Under the pieces are notes generated by a model that worked only from the letters and a program-made list of their open reading frames with translations, was not told where the DNA came from and made no database searches. Positions 1-8,900 of a DNA stretch of 64,000 bases are shown here, in pieces; positions within the stretch are counted from its first letter, which is position 1; every line of letters starts with the position of its first letter. Both the position numbers and the translations under genes were made by a program. This DNA is from Winogradskyella undariae (lineage in GTDB: Bacteria; Bacteroidota; Bacteroidia; Flavobacteriales; Flavobacteriaceae). The DNA lies in NCBI RefSeq assembly GCF_013285155.1, contig NZ_JABTEL010000002.1, forward strand, positions 124,001 through 188,000. Direction: 5' to 3'.

Positions 1-2720
1 TACCTATAAATTCAGATGAATCTTGTGATCTTAAAGTCACGGAGGTCTCATTTGTTGATGCAACAGTATCATCTGAAACCATGAGTTGTGATGGAACAAA
101 TGGTGGTGATGTTTGGTTTGATTTTACGGCTGAATCACTAGTACATATTATTGAAGTCAATGGATTTACTGGAAACTTTTATGATACTAGTGGAGATATG
201 CCTTATCCTGTCGTTACAATGACACTTTACAAAGACAATGGTGGCAGTCTGCAAGAAATAGCTTGTACTTATGATAAAGTTTTAGTGGCAATGTACGCTT
301 CAGAGTTAGTTGTTGGTGAAAATTATAAATTAAGATTAACATTAAATAGTTCAGAGCCTAATGATCGTAGATTTCAAGTTTGTTTAAGAACGCCTTTAGA
401 TCTTTGTGATGTTGAAACGGTTAATGGTGGTTTTGAAGAACCTGGTTTAGATTATCTAAGTGGTATTACTTCAATAGCTGCTATTGAGCCTATGCCAGGT
501 TGGAGATCAAGTATAGATTGGCAAGCGATTTTTATATGGGAAGGATTAAATGCACCTGGTTTTGAAGCTTATGAAGGCAGTCAATGTGTGCAATTACTAT
601 CAGATGAAAATGAACCTATAGATCCTGAAGATCCAAATGTTAGAGGGTACTATAGAGATTTTGATACATCAGAAATAACGTTATATGATTTTAGTTATGC
701 ACACCTTGCAAGAGCTGAGAATAGTATAGTACAATTATTAGCAGGTTCTCCAGGTGGACCTTACACGCTCATCAGTGAAAATTTAGCAGAAGTCCAAGCT
801 TGGACACTTATCTCAGGTGAATATGAAGTTCCAGAAGGTCAGGATGTAACCCGATTTGTTTTTAGAGCTGTGGGTGATAATGTCATAGGGAATATATTAG
901 ATGCTGTTAGTTTTACGGCAAACAATACCATTATTACAGAACCATTTGTGGTAGACTGTGACAATGTTATTGCTAATGTAGAAGCCAATGGAGTAGGAAC
1001 ATGGATTCCAAGTGAAACTAATCCAGGGTCAGTTACAATAACAGACTCTGATAGTAGATCAACGTCTATAACTAATTTTGTACAACCAGGAGTTTATATT
1101 TTTACATGGCAAACGTCTTACTGTTCATACGATATAGAAATCACGTACAACGGCATTTCTGACACACCAGAAGTTACGAGTCCAGTTGAGTATTGTTTAA
1201 ATGATACCGGCGCACAACTTACAGCTACACCTTCAGATACATACAGTTTAATGTGGTTCACACAATCAACCGGAGGTACAGGAAGTGCAACGGCACCAAC
1301 ACCAGATACCTCAGTGGTAAACACCACATCCTATTATGCTGCTTATGTAGATACAGAAGGTTGTGAAGGCCCACGAGCAGAAATCGAAGTGGTAGTGAGC
1401 GATTCATTTACACCAGAACTCACATTTACTTACGAAGATGTATGTGTGGTTTCAACAGTAAATCCAGTGCCAAGTTTAAGTACAAATTTTGCCACAGGCG
1501 GGACCTTCACATCAGCAACTTTAACGGTAGATGCAACCACAGGTGCTGTAGATATGACATCAGCCACAGCAGGAGAACATGACATTATATATACCTACGA
1601 TGGAGATACAGAAACATGTACTTCTGCCGGAGCTTATACCGCAACACTAAATTTAATAGCTGCTACAACCCCTGTAACAACGTTTGACTATGGATCATCA
1701 CCTTATTGTGAATTAGAAACATCAACGGTATTACCGAATGTTTCTTCAGGATTTACAATAGGTGGTGTATATAGTTCAACAACCTTAACGGTTGATGCCA
1801 ATACAGGAGCTATTGATTTATCTACAGCAACAGCAGGAAGTCATGAGGTGACTTACACTGTCGAAGCTGATGAGGCTAACTGTTCAGATACAGGTTTAAC
1901 AACCACCACAATAGAAATTACAGCAAGTACCACACCAGTAACGGACTTCAGTTATGTAGAAGATATTTATTGTGCCGATAGTAGCTCTATTTTGCCAGAA
2001 CTTGTCGCCGGATTTGCCACAGGAGGCACATTTAGTGCAGAAAGTGGTTTATCTATAAACACAACCACAGGAGAAATCAATGTGGCCTCAAGTACTTTAG
2101 GGAATTATAATGTGACTTATGAAATCGCAGAAGATGTTTCCAGCTGTATAGAAAATAGTACGAGCACATTTAACATCACCATTTTAGATGCGATCGAAGT
2201 TAGAGTCGAAGGAGAGTGTAATGATTCAGATTATATCCTTACAGCCTCACCAATAAATAATTCTTTTGAAACCAATGAAGCTATTTATACTTGGATGGAT
2301 GCCAACGGCAACGTTGTAGGTCAAAATTCAGAAGTATTTAATGTTTCGGATTATGCGAGTCAAAACCCAGAGGTCACCGTACCCTTACAATTTTCAGTAA
2401 CCGTAGATTTTGGAGGTTGTTCTGTAACCACGAGCTACACGACCGAGCGACTATCATGTCGCGATATTCCAAGAGGTATTTCACCAGATGGCAACGGTAA
2501 AAACGATACGTTCGATTTATCAGGCTATGGAGTTAAAGAGTTAAACATCTTTAACCGTCATGGAGTAGAGGTTTATAACTTTAATGGTACGTACACTAAC
2601 CAATGGTATGGACAAACCAACAAAGGAGACGATTTACCAGATGGCACGTATTTCTATACTATTCATAAAGAGGATGGCAGTTCATTAACCGGTTGGGTAT
2701 TTATCAACAGAGCACAATAA
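1..2720 (+). CDS. T9SS-secreted adhesin-like protein, gliding motility-type C-terminal domain (5' end outside window)
   Basis: The frame is open from base 3 with no convincing start, so this is the C-terminal part (about 900 residues) of a larger protein. In order it shows a jelly-roll-like carbohydrate-binding type region (roughly bases 400-940, starting near NGGFEEPG), an Ig-like module (about 1150-1400), three copies of a roughly 80-residue repeat (about 1400-2190, each with a GGTF/GGVY and TTGxxD core), and a final domain beginning GISPDGNGKNDTF and ending in a DGTYFYTI strand. That last domain matches the CHU_C / T9SS type B sorting signal, so the protein should be exported by T9SS and displayed on or released from the surface. 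It is followed by PorP/SprF-like and OmpA-like genes, the usual SprB-SprF type arrangement. The ligand is unknown. Confidence 0.85.
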   Translation, partial: PINSDESCDLKVTEVSFVDATVSSETMSCDGTNGGDVWFDFTAESLVHIIEVNGFTGNFYDTSGDMPYPVVTMTLYKDNGGSLQEIACTYDKVLVAMYASELVVGENYKLRLTLNSSEPNDRRFQVCLRTPLDLCDVETVNGGFEEPGLDYLSGITSIAAIEPMPGWRSSIDWQAIFIWEGLNAPGFEAYEGSQCVQLLSDENEPIDPEDPNVRGYYRDFDTSEITLYDFSYAHLARAENSIVQLLAGSPGGPYTLISENLAEVQAWTLISGEYEVPEGQDVTRFVFRAVGDNVIGNILDAVSFTANNTIITEPFVVDCDNVIANVEANGVGTWIPSETNPGSVTITDSDSRSTSITNFVQPGVYIFTWQTSYCSYDIEITYNGISDTPEVTSPVEYCLNDTGAQLTATPSDTYSLMWFTQSTGGTGSATAPTPDTSVVNTTSYYAAYVDTEGCEGPRAEIEVVVSDSFTPELTFTYEDVCVVSTVNPVPSLSTNFATGGTFTSATLTVDATTGAVDMTSATAGEHDIIYTYDGDTETCTSAGAYTATLNLIAATTPVTTFDYGSSPYCELETSTVLPNVSSGFTIGGVYSSTTLTVDANTGAIDLSTATAGSHEVTYTVEADEANCSDTGLTTTTIEITASTTPVTDFSYVEDIYCADSSSILPELVAGFATGGTFSAESGLSINTTTGEINVASSTLGNYNVTYEIAEDVSSCIENSTSTFNITILDAIEVRVEGECNDSDYILTASPINNSFETNEAIYTWMDANGNVVGQNSEVFNVSDYASQNPEVTVPLQFSVTVDFGGCSVTTSYTTERLSCRDIPRGISPDGNGKNDTFDLSGYGVKELNIFNRHGVEVYNFNGTYTNQWYGQTNKGDDLPDGTYFYTIHKEDGSSLTGWVFINRAQ
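1400..2190 (+). repeat. Three in-frame ~80-residue protein repeats
   Basis: Three consecutive copies within the partial adhesin each start with a TP-[EV]-[LTF] strand and a Cys, carry a GG[TV][FY]-S core, and continue with a TTG-[AE]-[VI]-[DN] segment and a second Cys. The repeats are diverged at DNA level, so they reflect domain duplication rather than recent slippage. Confidence 0.7.
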
Positions 2721-2845
2721 TCATAAATGAAAACAGAGCACTATAAAATAGAGATGAAATATTCTTGTATAAACTTATAGTCATATTAAGAACTAATTAT
2801 TTAAGGATATTCCATTTGTCAATTGAAAAAAATAGATGTAACCAA

Positions 2846-3781
2846 ATGAAAAAAGTATATTTTACAATCGCCTTTACACTTATGATCTTAGTGAGTGTCA
2901 GCGCACAGCAAGACCCTCAATATACACAGTATATGTATAATATGAATGTGGTAAATCCAGCTTATGCAGGTTCTAATGAAGCTTTGTCCATAGGATTACT
3001 GTACCGCTCGCAATGGGTTGGTATTATAGATGCACCAAAAACAGCAACCCTTTCGCTGCACAGTCCAGTAGGTAAAAATGTAGGATTGGGATTATCGGTC
3101 ATCTCAGATAAGATAGGACCCGTAGAAGAAAATAACGTGTATGCCGATTTCTCATATACCTTAAATTTAGGAGGAGAACAGCGTTTAGCCTTCGGGATAA
3201 AAGGAGGAGCCACATTCCAAAATATCGGTTTGTTTAGTGATATCGGTAATGGCTATGTGCCAGACGCCAGTGATGAAGCTTTTAGCCAAAACACCAGCAA
3301 TACCTATCTAAACATTGGAGCCGGAGCCTTTTATTATACAGACAAGTATTATGTGTCTTTATCGGTACCAAACATGTTAAAGAGTACCTATTTAGATGTG
3401 ACTAATAACGGTCAGCAATATGAATACGGATCAGAAGTATTACATTATTTTTTATCCGCAGGTTATGTGTTCGATCTGTCAGCCAATACAAAATTTAAAC
3501 CGTCGTTCTTAATGAAATCTGCTTTTGAAGCGCCTACCTCAATAGATGTCTCAGCAAACTTTTTGTTTTATGACAAGTTTGAAGTGGGAGCGACCTATCG
3601 TTTAGACGACTCAGTAGGAGCGATGGCCAATTTTGCGGTAACCCCAGAGATTAGAATTGGCTATGCTTATGATTACACAACCTCAGATTTAAATATAAAG
3701 TCTTCAGGTTCCCATGAGATTATGTTGTTATTCGACCTAAATTTCTCTAAAAAAGTATCCATTTCACCAAGATTTTTCTAA
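2846..3781 (+). CDS. PorP/SprF family type IX secretion outer-membrane protein
   Basis: Predicted outer-membrane beta-barrel of the PorP/SprF family. I chose the ATG at 2846 because it gives MKKVYFTIAF, a clean signal peptide ending SVSAQQ; the frame could open earlier at a TTG (2765), but that would put 27 odd residues before the signal. Right after the signal comes the family hallmark QYTQYMYNMNVVNPAYAGS, followed by alternating amphipathic strands up to a terminal aromatic (RFF). Family members act with T9SS cargo bearing type B sorting domains; SprF is needed for surface display of SprB in Flavobacterium. Its place between an adhesin and an OmpA-like gene suggests it serves the upstream protein. 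That pairing is inference. Confidence 0.92.
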   Translation: MKKVYFTIAFTLMILVSVSAQQDPQYTQYMYNMNVVNPAYAGSNEALSIGLLYRSQWVGIIDAPKTATLSLHSPVGKNVGLGLSVISDKIGPVEENNVYADFSYTLNLGGEQRLAFGIKGGATFQNIGLFSDIGNGYVPDASDEAFSQNTSNTYLNIGAGAFYYTDKYYVSLSVPNMLKSTYLDVTNNGQQYEYGSEVLHYFLSAGYVFDLSANTKFKPSFLMKSAFEAPTSIDVSANFLFYDKFEVGATYRLDDSVGAMANFAVTPEIRIGYAYDYTTSDLNIKSSGSHEIMLLFDLNFSKKVSISPRFF

Positions 3782-3799
3782 CAAAATAAACGTTTTAAA

Positions 3800-5671
3800 A
3801 TGAAAAAAATATACAGTCTTTTCAGCTTATTTTTACTTGTAACTTTAGGCTACGGACAAAATAAACAAACCGAAAAAGCGGATAAGCTTTACCAAGGCTA
3901 TCAATATGTAGATGCGATAGATGCGTATCTAAAAGTGGTTGACGATAATGAAGCAGATGCTTATGTGTATAAGCAACTCGCTGATAGTTATTACCATTTG
4001 TTTAACATCAAGGAAGCTTCAATCTGGTATAAAAAAGCTTTAGAAACGACACAAGATGCGGAAACGTATTTTCGATATGCCCAAGTTTTAAAGTCTGAAG
4101 GCAACTACGACCAGGCGAATGCACAAATGGATGAATTTGCAAAATTGGCACCAAACGACCAACGTGCCAAAGCGCATTTAGCAAACCCGAACTACATTCC
4201 AGAATTAGCCGATATCACCAAAACATTTGAAGTTGAAGATATTACAATAAATGATGCAGAGCACAGTGATTTTGGAGCGGTATTATCTAATGATAATATT
4301 TTATACTTTGTAAGTACAAGAAAAACGTCAGGTAAAGAAGATGCCTGGACCAACCAGCCATATCTAGATATTTACCAATCCATTAGAGATGAAAAAGGTG
4401 ATTTATCAACACCAGAAGAGGTCAGTGAATTAAATACAATCTACCATGATGGTCCTTTAACGATAAGTGCTGATGGCAAAACGATGTACTTCTCACGAGA
4501 TGGTCATAGTGATGGTACCTTTAAAAAGCTAAAAAACAAACGGGTCAAACTAGCACAGCAAGGTATTTATAAAGCGACGTTAGTTGATGGAAAATGGGGT
4601 AACATCGAAGCCTTACCAATCAATAGCATAGACTATACGGTCAGTCATCCAAGTATTAGTAGTGATGGAAAAACGTTGTATTTTGCCTCTAATATGCCTA
4701 ATGGACTAGGAGACTCAGATATTTGGAAGATCAGTATAAATGGTAACAGTTATGGAGACCCAGTGAATTTAGGTCCCAAAGTGAATACCTCAGGCAAAGA
4801 AGGCTTTCCGTACATCAGTGAAGATAATATATTATATTTTGCATCAAGCGGAAAACAAGGTTTTGGAGGCTTGGACATTTTTAAATACGATTTAAAAACC
4901 AATGAGACTTCCGTAAACTTGGGAAACGCAATTAACACTACTAGAGACGATTTTGCTTTTAGTGTTAATACCACTTTAAAAATCGGCTATTTTACATCAA
5001 ATAAAACAGGAGTAGATCAAATTTATCAGGCTATTCCTATATGTCAGTTTGAAGCTATCGCGCTTGTAAAAGACCAAATTACAAATACGATACTTTCAGG
5101 AGTTGAAGTTACCATTTTAGATGCTCAAAACAATACCATAGCAACTCAAACTACCACTGCTATAGGTACTGCAAGTTTTAATTTGAGTTGTGAAAATGAA
5201 TACAGCATTACTGTTTCAAAAGATGGCTATGAAACGGCATCGTTTAAAGTAGCAGCTTCAGAAGGTGAGGATGTTACAGTCCATGCGGATTTAAAACCCA
5301 TAAACGAAATGATTACAGAGACTGAAGTCAAGTTAAATAACATTTATTTTGAGTTCAATGAGAGTAATATTACCAATCAAGGAGCCTTAGAATTAGATAA
5401 ATTTGTAGAAATTATGAAGGATTATCCAGAGATGAAAATCATGGTGAGATCACATACAGATTCAAAAGGTCAAGCAGATTACAATTTAAAATTGTCCGAA
5501 AGACGTGCCCAATCTACGATGCAGTATGTGATATCAAAAGGCATCAGTAAAGATAGATTGTCCGCAAAAGGTATGGGAGCAACATCACCAAAAATCGATT
5601 GTGAATCTAACTGCACAGAAGATGAAGACGCACAAAACAGACGCTCTGAGTTTTTGATTGTGAAGGATTAA
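3800..5671 (+). CDS. PorE-like OmpA family protein (TPR, PD40 propeller, regulatory domain, OmpA C-terminus)
   Basis: A 623-residue periplasmic/outer-membrane protein. Order: signal peptide (cleavage near LGYGQ), TPR-like helices (about 25-125), PD40/WD40-like propeller blades (about 145-410, repeating LS-x-DGKT-[ML]-YF type strands), a carboxypeptidase regulatory-like beta-sandwich (about 415-495), and an OmpA peptidoglycan-binding domain (about 510-623; IYFEFNES, then SHTDSKGQADYN and LSERRAQS). This is the architecture of Porphyromonas PorE, which links the T9SS to peptidoglycan. Unlike PorE, no lipobox cysteine follows the signal, so it is probably not a lipoprotein. It starts 18 bases after the PorP/SprF gene, so it is almost certainly co-transcribed, and it ends at a strong terminator. 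Confidence 0.9.
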   Translation: MKKIYSLFSLFLLVTLGYGQNKQTEKADKLYQGYQYVDAIDAYLKVVDDNEADAYVYKQLADSYYHLFNIKEASIWYKKALETTQDAETYFRYAQVLKSEGNYDQANAQMDEFAKLAPNDQRAKAHLANPNYIPELADITKTFEVEDITINDAEHSDFGAVLSNDNILYFVSTRKTSGKEDAWTNQPYLDIYQSIRDEKGDLSTPEEVSELNTIYHDGPLTISADGKTMYFSRDGHSDGTFKKLKNKRVKLAQQGIYKATLVDGKWGNIEALPINSIDYTVSHPSISSDGKTLYFASNMPNGLGDSDIWKISINGNSYGDPVNLGPKVNTSGKEGFPYISEDNILYFASSGKQGFGGLDIFKYDLKTNETSVNLGNAINTTRDDFAFSVNTTLKIGYFTSNKTGVDQIYQAIPICQFEAIALVKDQITNTILSGVEVTILDAQNNTIATQTTTAIGTASFNLSCENEYSITVSKDGYETASFKVAASEGEDVTVHADLKPINEMITETEVKLNNIYFEFNESNITNQGALELDKFVEIMKDYPEMKIMVRSHTDSKGQADYNLKLSERRAQSTMQYVISKGISKDRLSAKGMGATSPKIDCESNCTEDEDAQNRRSEFLIVKD

Positions 5672-5743
5672 TTAAAGCCAATTGTTTTAATTGTTAGTAA
5701 TAAACTAAAGCATAGTAGAGCGATTAATAACAAAATTCAATTT

Positions 5744-5788
5744 ACAGTCAAGCTATACTAATTATTAGCTTGACTGTTAACTTTTTTT
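5744..5788 (+). terminator. Rho-independent terminator of the PorP/OmpA operon
   Basis: A perfect 12-bp stem (5744-5755 pairing with 5766-5777, ACAGTCAAGCTA arm) with a 10-nt loop is followed by seven T's at 5782-5788. It lies about 70 bases after the OmpA-like gene and separates it from the next adhesin gene. Confidence 0.85.
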
Positions 5789-5944
5789 AGGTAGGTAATT
5801 ATAGAATATAAATGTTTTATTATGGTTAAGTAAAACTTTATTTTTTACAAACAATTAACAATTGCTTATAAAGTTAAATAGATATAATCAAATCTCACAA
5901 GTGTGTAAATTTCTGATTATTAATGTTTTTTACAAAGAATTCAA

Positions 5945-8900
5945 ATGAATAGGTATTTATTTTTAATAGTTTTTAGTATATTTTTCTTTCAGGTTAACGC
6001 CCAAGAACCAAATGATTGTATAAATGCTATTACGGTGTGTGGTAATGGTAACTTTTCTTCGAATGCAACAGGATATGGCAATGATTATGAAATTACGTCA
6101 TGTGGCGGTAATGAACATAATTCACTTTGGTTAGAGGTTAATATTGTACAATCCGGAACTTTAGGTTTTGATTTAATTCCAACCGATCCTGATATTATGG
6201 TGGATTATGATTTTTGGGTGTTTGGTCCCAACAGTGTTTGTTCTAATCTTCAGAATCCTATTCGTTGCTCTACAACCAATCCTAATGCCGCAGGTCTTGC
6301 TAATAATCATACAGGAATTAACGGAAGTACAACACTAACACAAACAGGACCAGGACCAAATGGTAATGGTTATGTATATTGGTTAAATGTAAATGCAGGA
6401 GAATCCTATTATATTGTTGTTGATAGACCTGAAGGAGATGGTGGTTTTCAAATAGAATGGACAGGTACAGCTATGGACGGAACTGGAGCATTTCCGACAC
6501 CGCCAGAACCTAATGAAATTGATGATCAAATAGCGTGTAGTAATAGTGTTATTGGAGGAGTTCCTACAGGTGTTTTTCCATTAATTAGCTTAAGTAGTAG
6601 TATAAGTAATGATTTAGCAAATGAAACGGTTGAGTATTATGCCAATTTAGCCGATGCTACAGATGGTGTCAATCCTTTGCCTATCATTTATTCTAATACC
6701 TCTAATCCTCAAACGATATATGCTAAAGTAATATCAGGATCAGATTGTTATTCTTTAATAGATTTTGATTTAATAGTTTCTGAAATTCCTGAAGCCACAT
6801 TATCTGCTTCGAGTAATGCATTATGTGAAGATGAAGACGTCACATTTACAATTTCAGGCTCACCAAATACGACTGTTTTTTACACTATTGACGGAGGAAC
6901 GTCAGAACAGATTTTATTAGATGCATCAGGTATAGGAACTATTACTGAATCACCTTCAGATGATTTTGTTTTAACTTTAGAAGAAGCACAAATCTTAAAT
7001 GATTCAGGAGTGTTAATCTGCTCCAATATTTTGTCAGACTCAGAATCTATAACGGTATCTTCAAATTCAACACCAACAATAGTTAATAATACTCCTATTT
7101 GTGAAGGTGAAGATGGAGAGTTAGAGTTTTCTGGTGATCCTAATGCAACAATTACGTACACAATTGATGGTGGAGCAAATCAAACATTTGATTTAGATGC
7201 ATCTGGTGATTACACGTTAACCTTACCTGGTTTACTTGCAGATACTGAGGTGGAAATTATATCAGTAACAAATCCATTACCTCCAAATTGTGTACTTGCA
7301 CTGAATATTACAGAAACAATTGTAGTTAATCCATCACCAACAGTTATAGCTCCAAGTCCTTTATTAATTTGTAATGATGGAGTAAACCCTAATTCAGCGG
7401 AATTTAATTTAGAATTAGAAAGTGCAGAGATTTCTAACAACGAACCTAATGTAAGTGTAACATATTATGAAACTCAAGTTTTAGCTGAAGCTGGAAACCC
7501 ACTAACTGCATTGGTCTCTCCTTATGACAGTACGTCTGCAAATCAAACGATTTATGTACGTGTAGAAACGGATCTAGGTTGTGTAGACTATACAACTCTT
7601 AATCTTGAAGTGGTTGGTGCACCTATTGCGAATACAGTTCCAGCATTGCAAAGTTGTGATGCCAATAGTCAAGGTTTTGGAACGTTCGATTTAACACAAG
7701 CCGAAGCTGATATTATTGCAGGAAACACACAACCGGTGGAAGTCTCTTATTACATATCGCAAGCTGAAGCGGAAGCGGGTACTCCAGAAATAAGTGATCC
7801 AACAGTATTTCAAAATACATCAGCTTATAACCAAACGATTCATGTTCGTGTGGATACTGACGGAACAGACTGTTATAATATTTCAAGTTTAAATTTAGAA
7901 GTGTTTGATACACCAATAATGAATACATTACCACCTTTTGAAATGTGTGACGATGCTGTAAATGATGGATTTACACAATTCGATTTAGAGTCTCAAACAC
8001 CGTTACTTTTAGGTGGAACTATAGATGTTACGGTAAGTTATCACTATACGATGTCTAATGCCGAAGATGGAATTGATGAATTACCAAATCTTTATACAAA
8101 CACAAGCAGTTCTCAAACCATATATATTCGTGCTGAAAATAATTTTAATATAGATTGTTATGAAATCACGACATTAACTTTAGAGGTGAATCCTTTACCA
8201 GTATTAGTGAATCCAACACCATTAGAAGTCTGTGATGATGGTACGCCAGATGGTTCAACAGAAATAGATTTAAGTGTTAAAAATGTAGAAATTACGGGGA
8301 GTAATCCTAATTATTCTATAAATTATTATTTAGATTTAAATGATGCAGAATCAGAAACCAATCCCTTACCCATCCTTTATACTAATATTTTTAGTGGTCA
8401 AATTATAGTAGCCCGTGTAAATGATATAAATACAGGTTGTTATTCTACTACAGATTTAGAGTTAATTGTAGCACAAGCCCCTGTTGCTAATAGTCCTACA
8501 GCTTTAGAATATTGCGATCCAGATAGTGATGGTTTTGGTGTTTTTGATTTAGCAAGCAAAGATAATGAGATTACAGGTGGTGATGCAACGCTAACGGTAA
8601 GTTACCATGAAACCATGGCAGATGCAGATAATAATGTGAATGCAGTAACGAGTCCTTACGATAATATTGTACTAAATTCACAAATCCTTTATGCGCGTGT
8701 TGAGAGTTCTACTATACTTACAGATTGCGATTCTATTGTTCCTTTAGAGCTTATTGTAAATCCAACTCCTCAATTAGGAACAACAGCACCAGAACCTTTT
8801 GAAGTCTGTGATGATATTTCAGCAGATGGATATGCTCAGTTTGATTTAACAAGTAAGAGAGTAGAAATTTTACAGAGTTTAGCAGATTCTACGTTGTATA

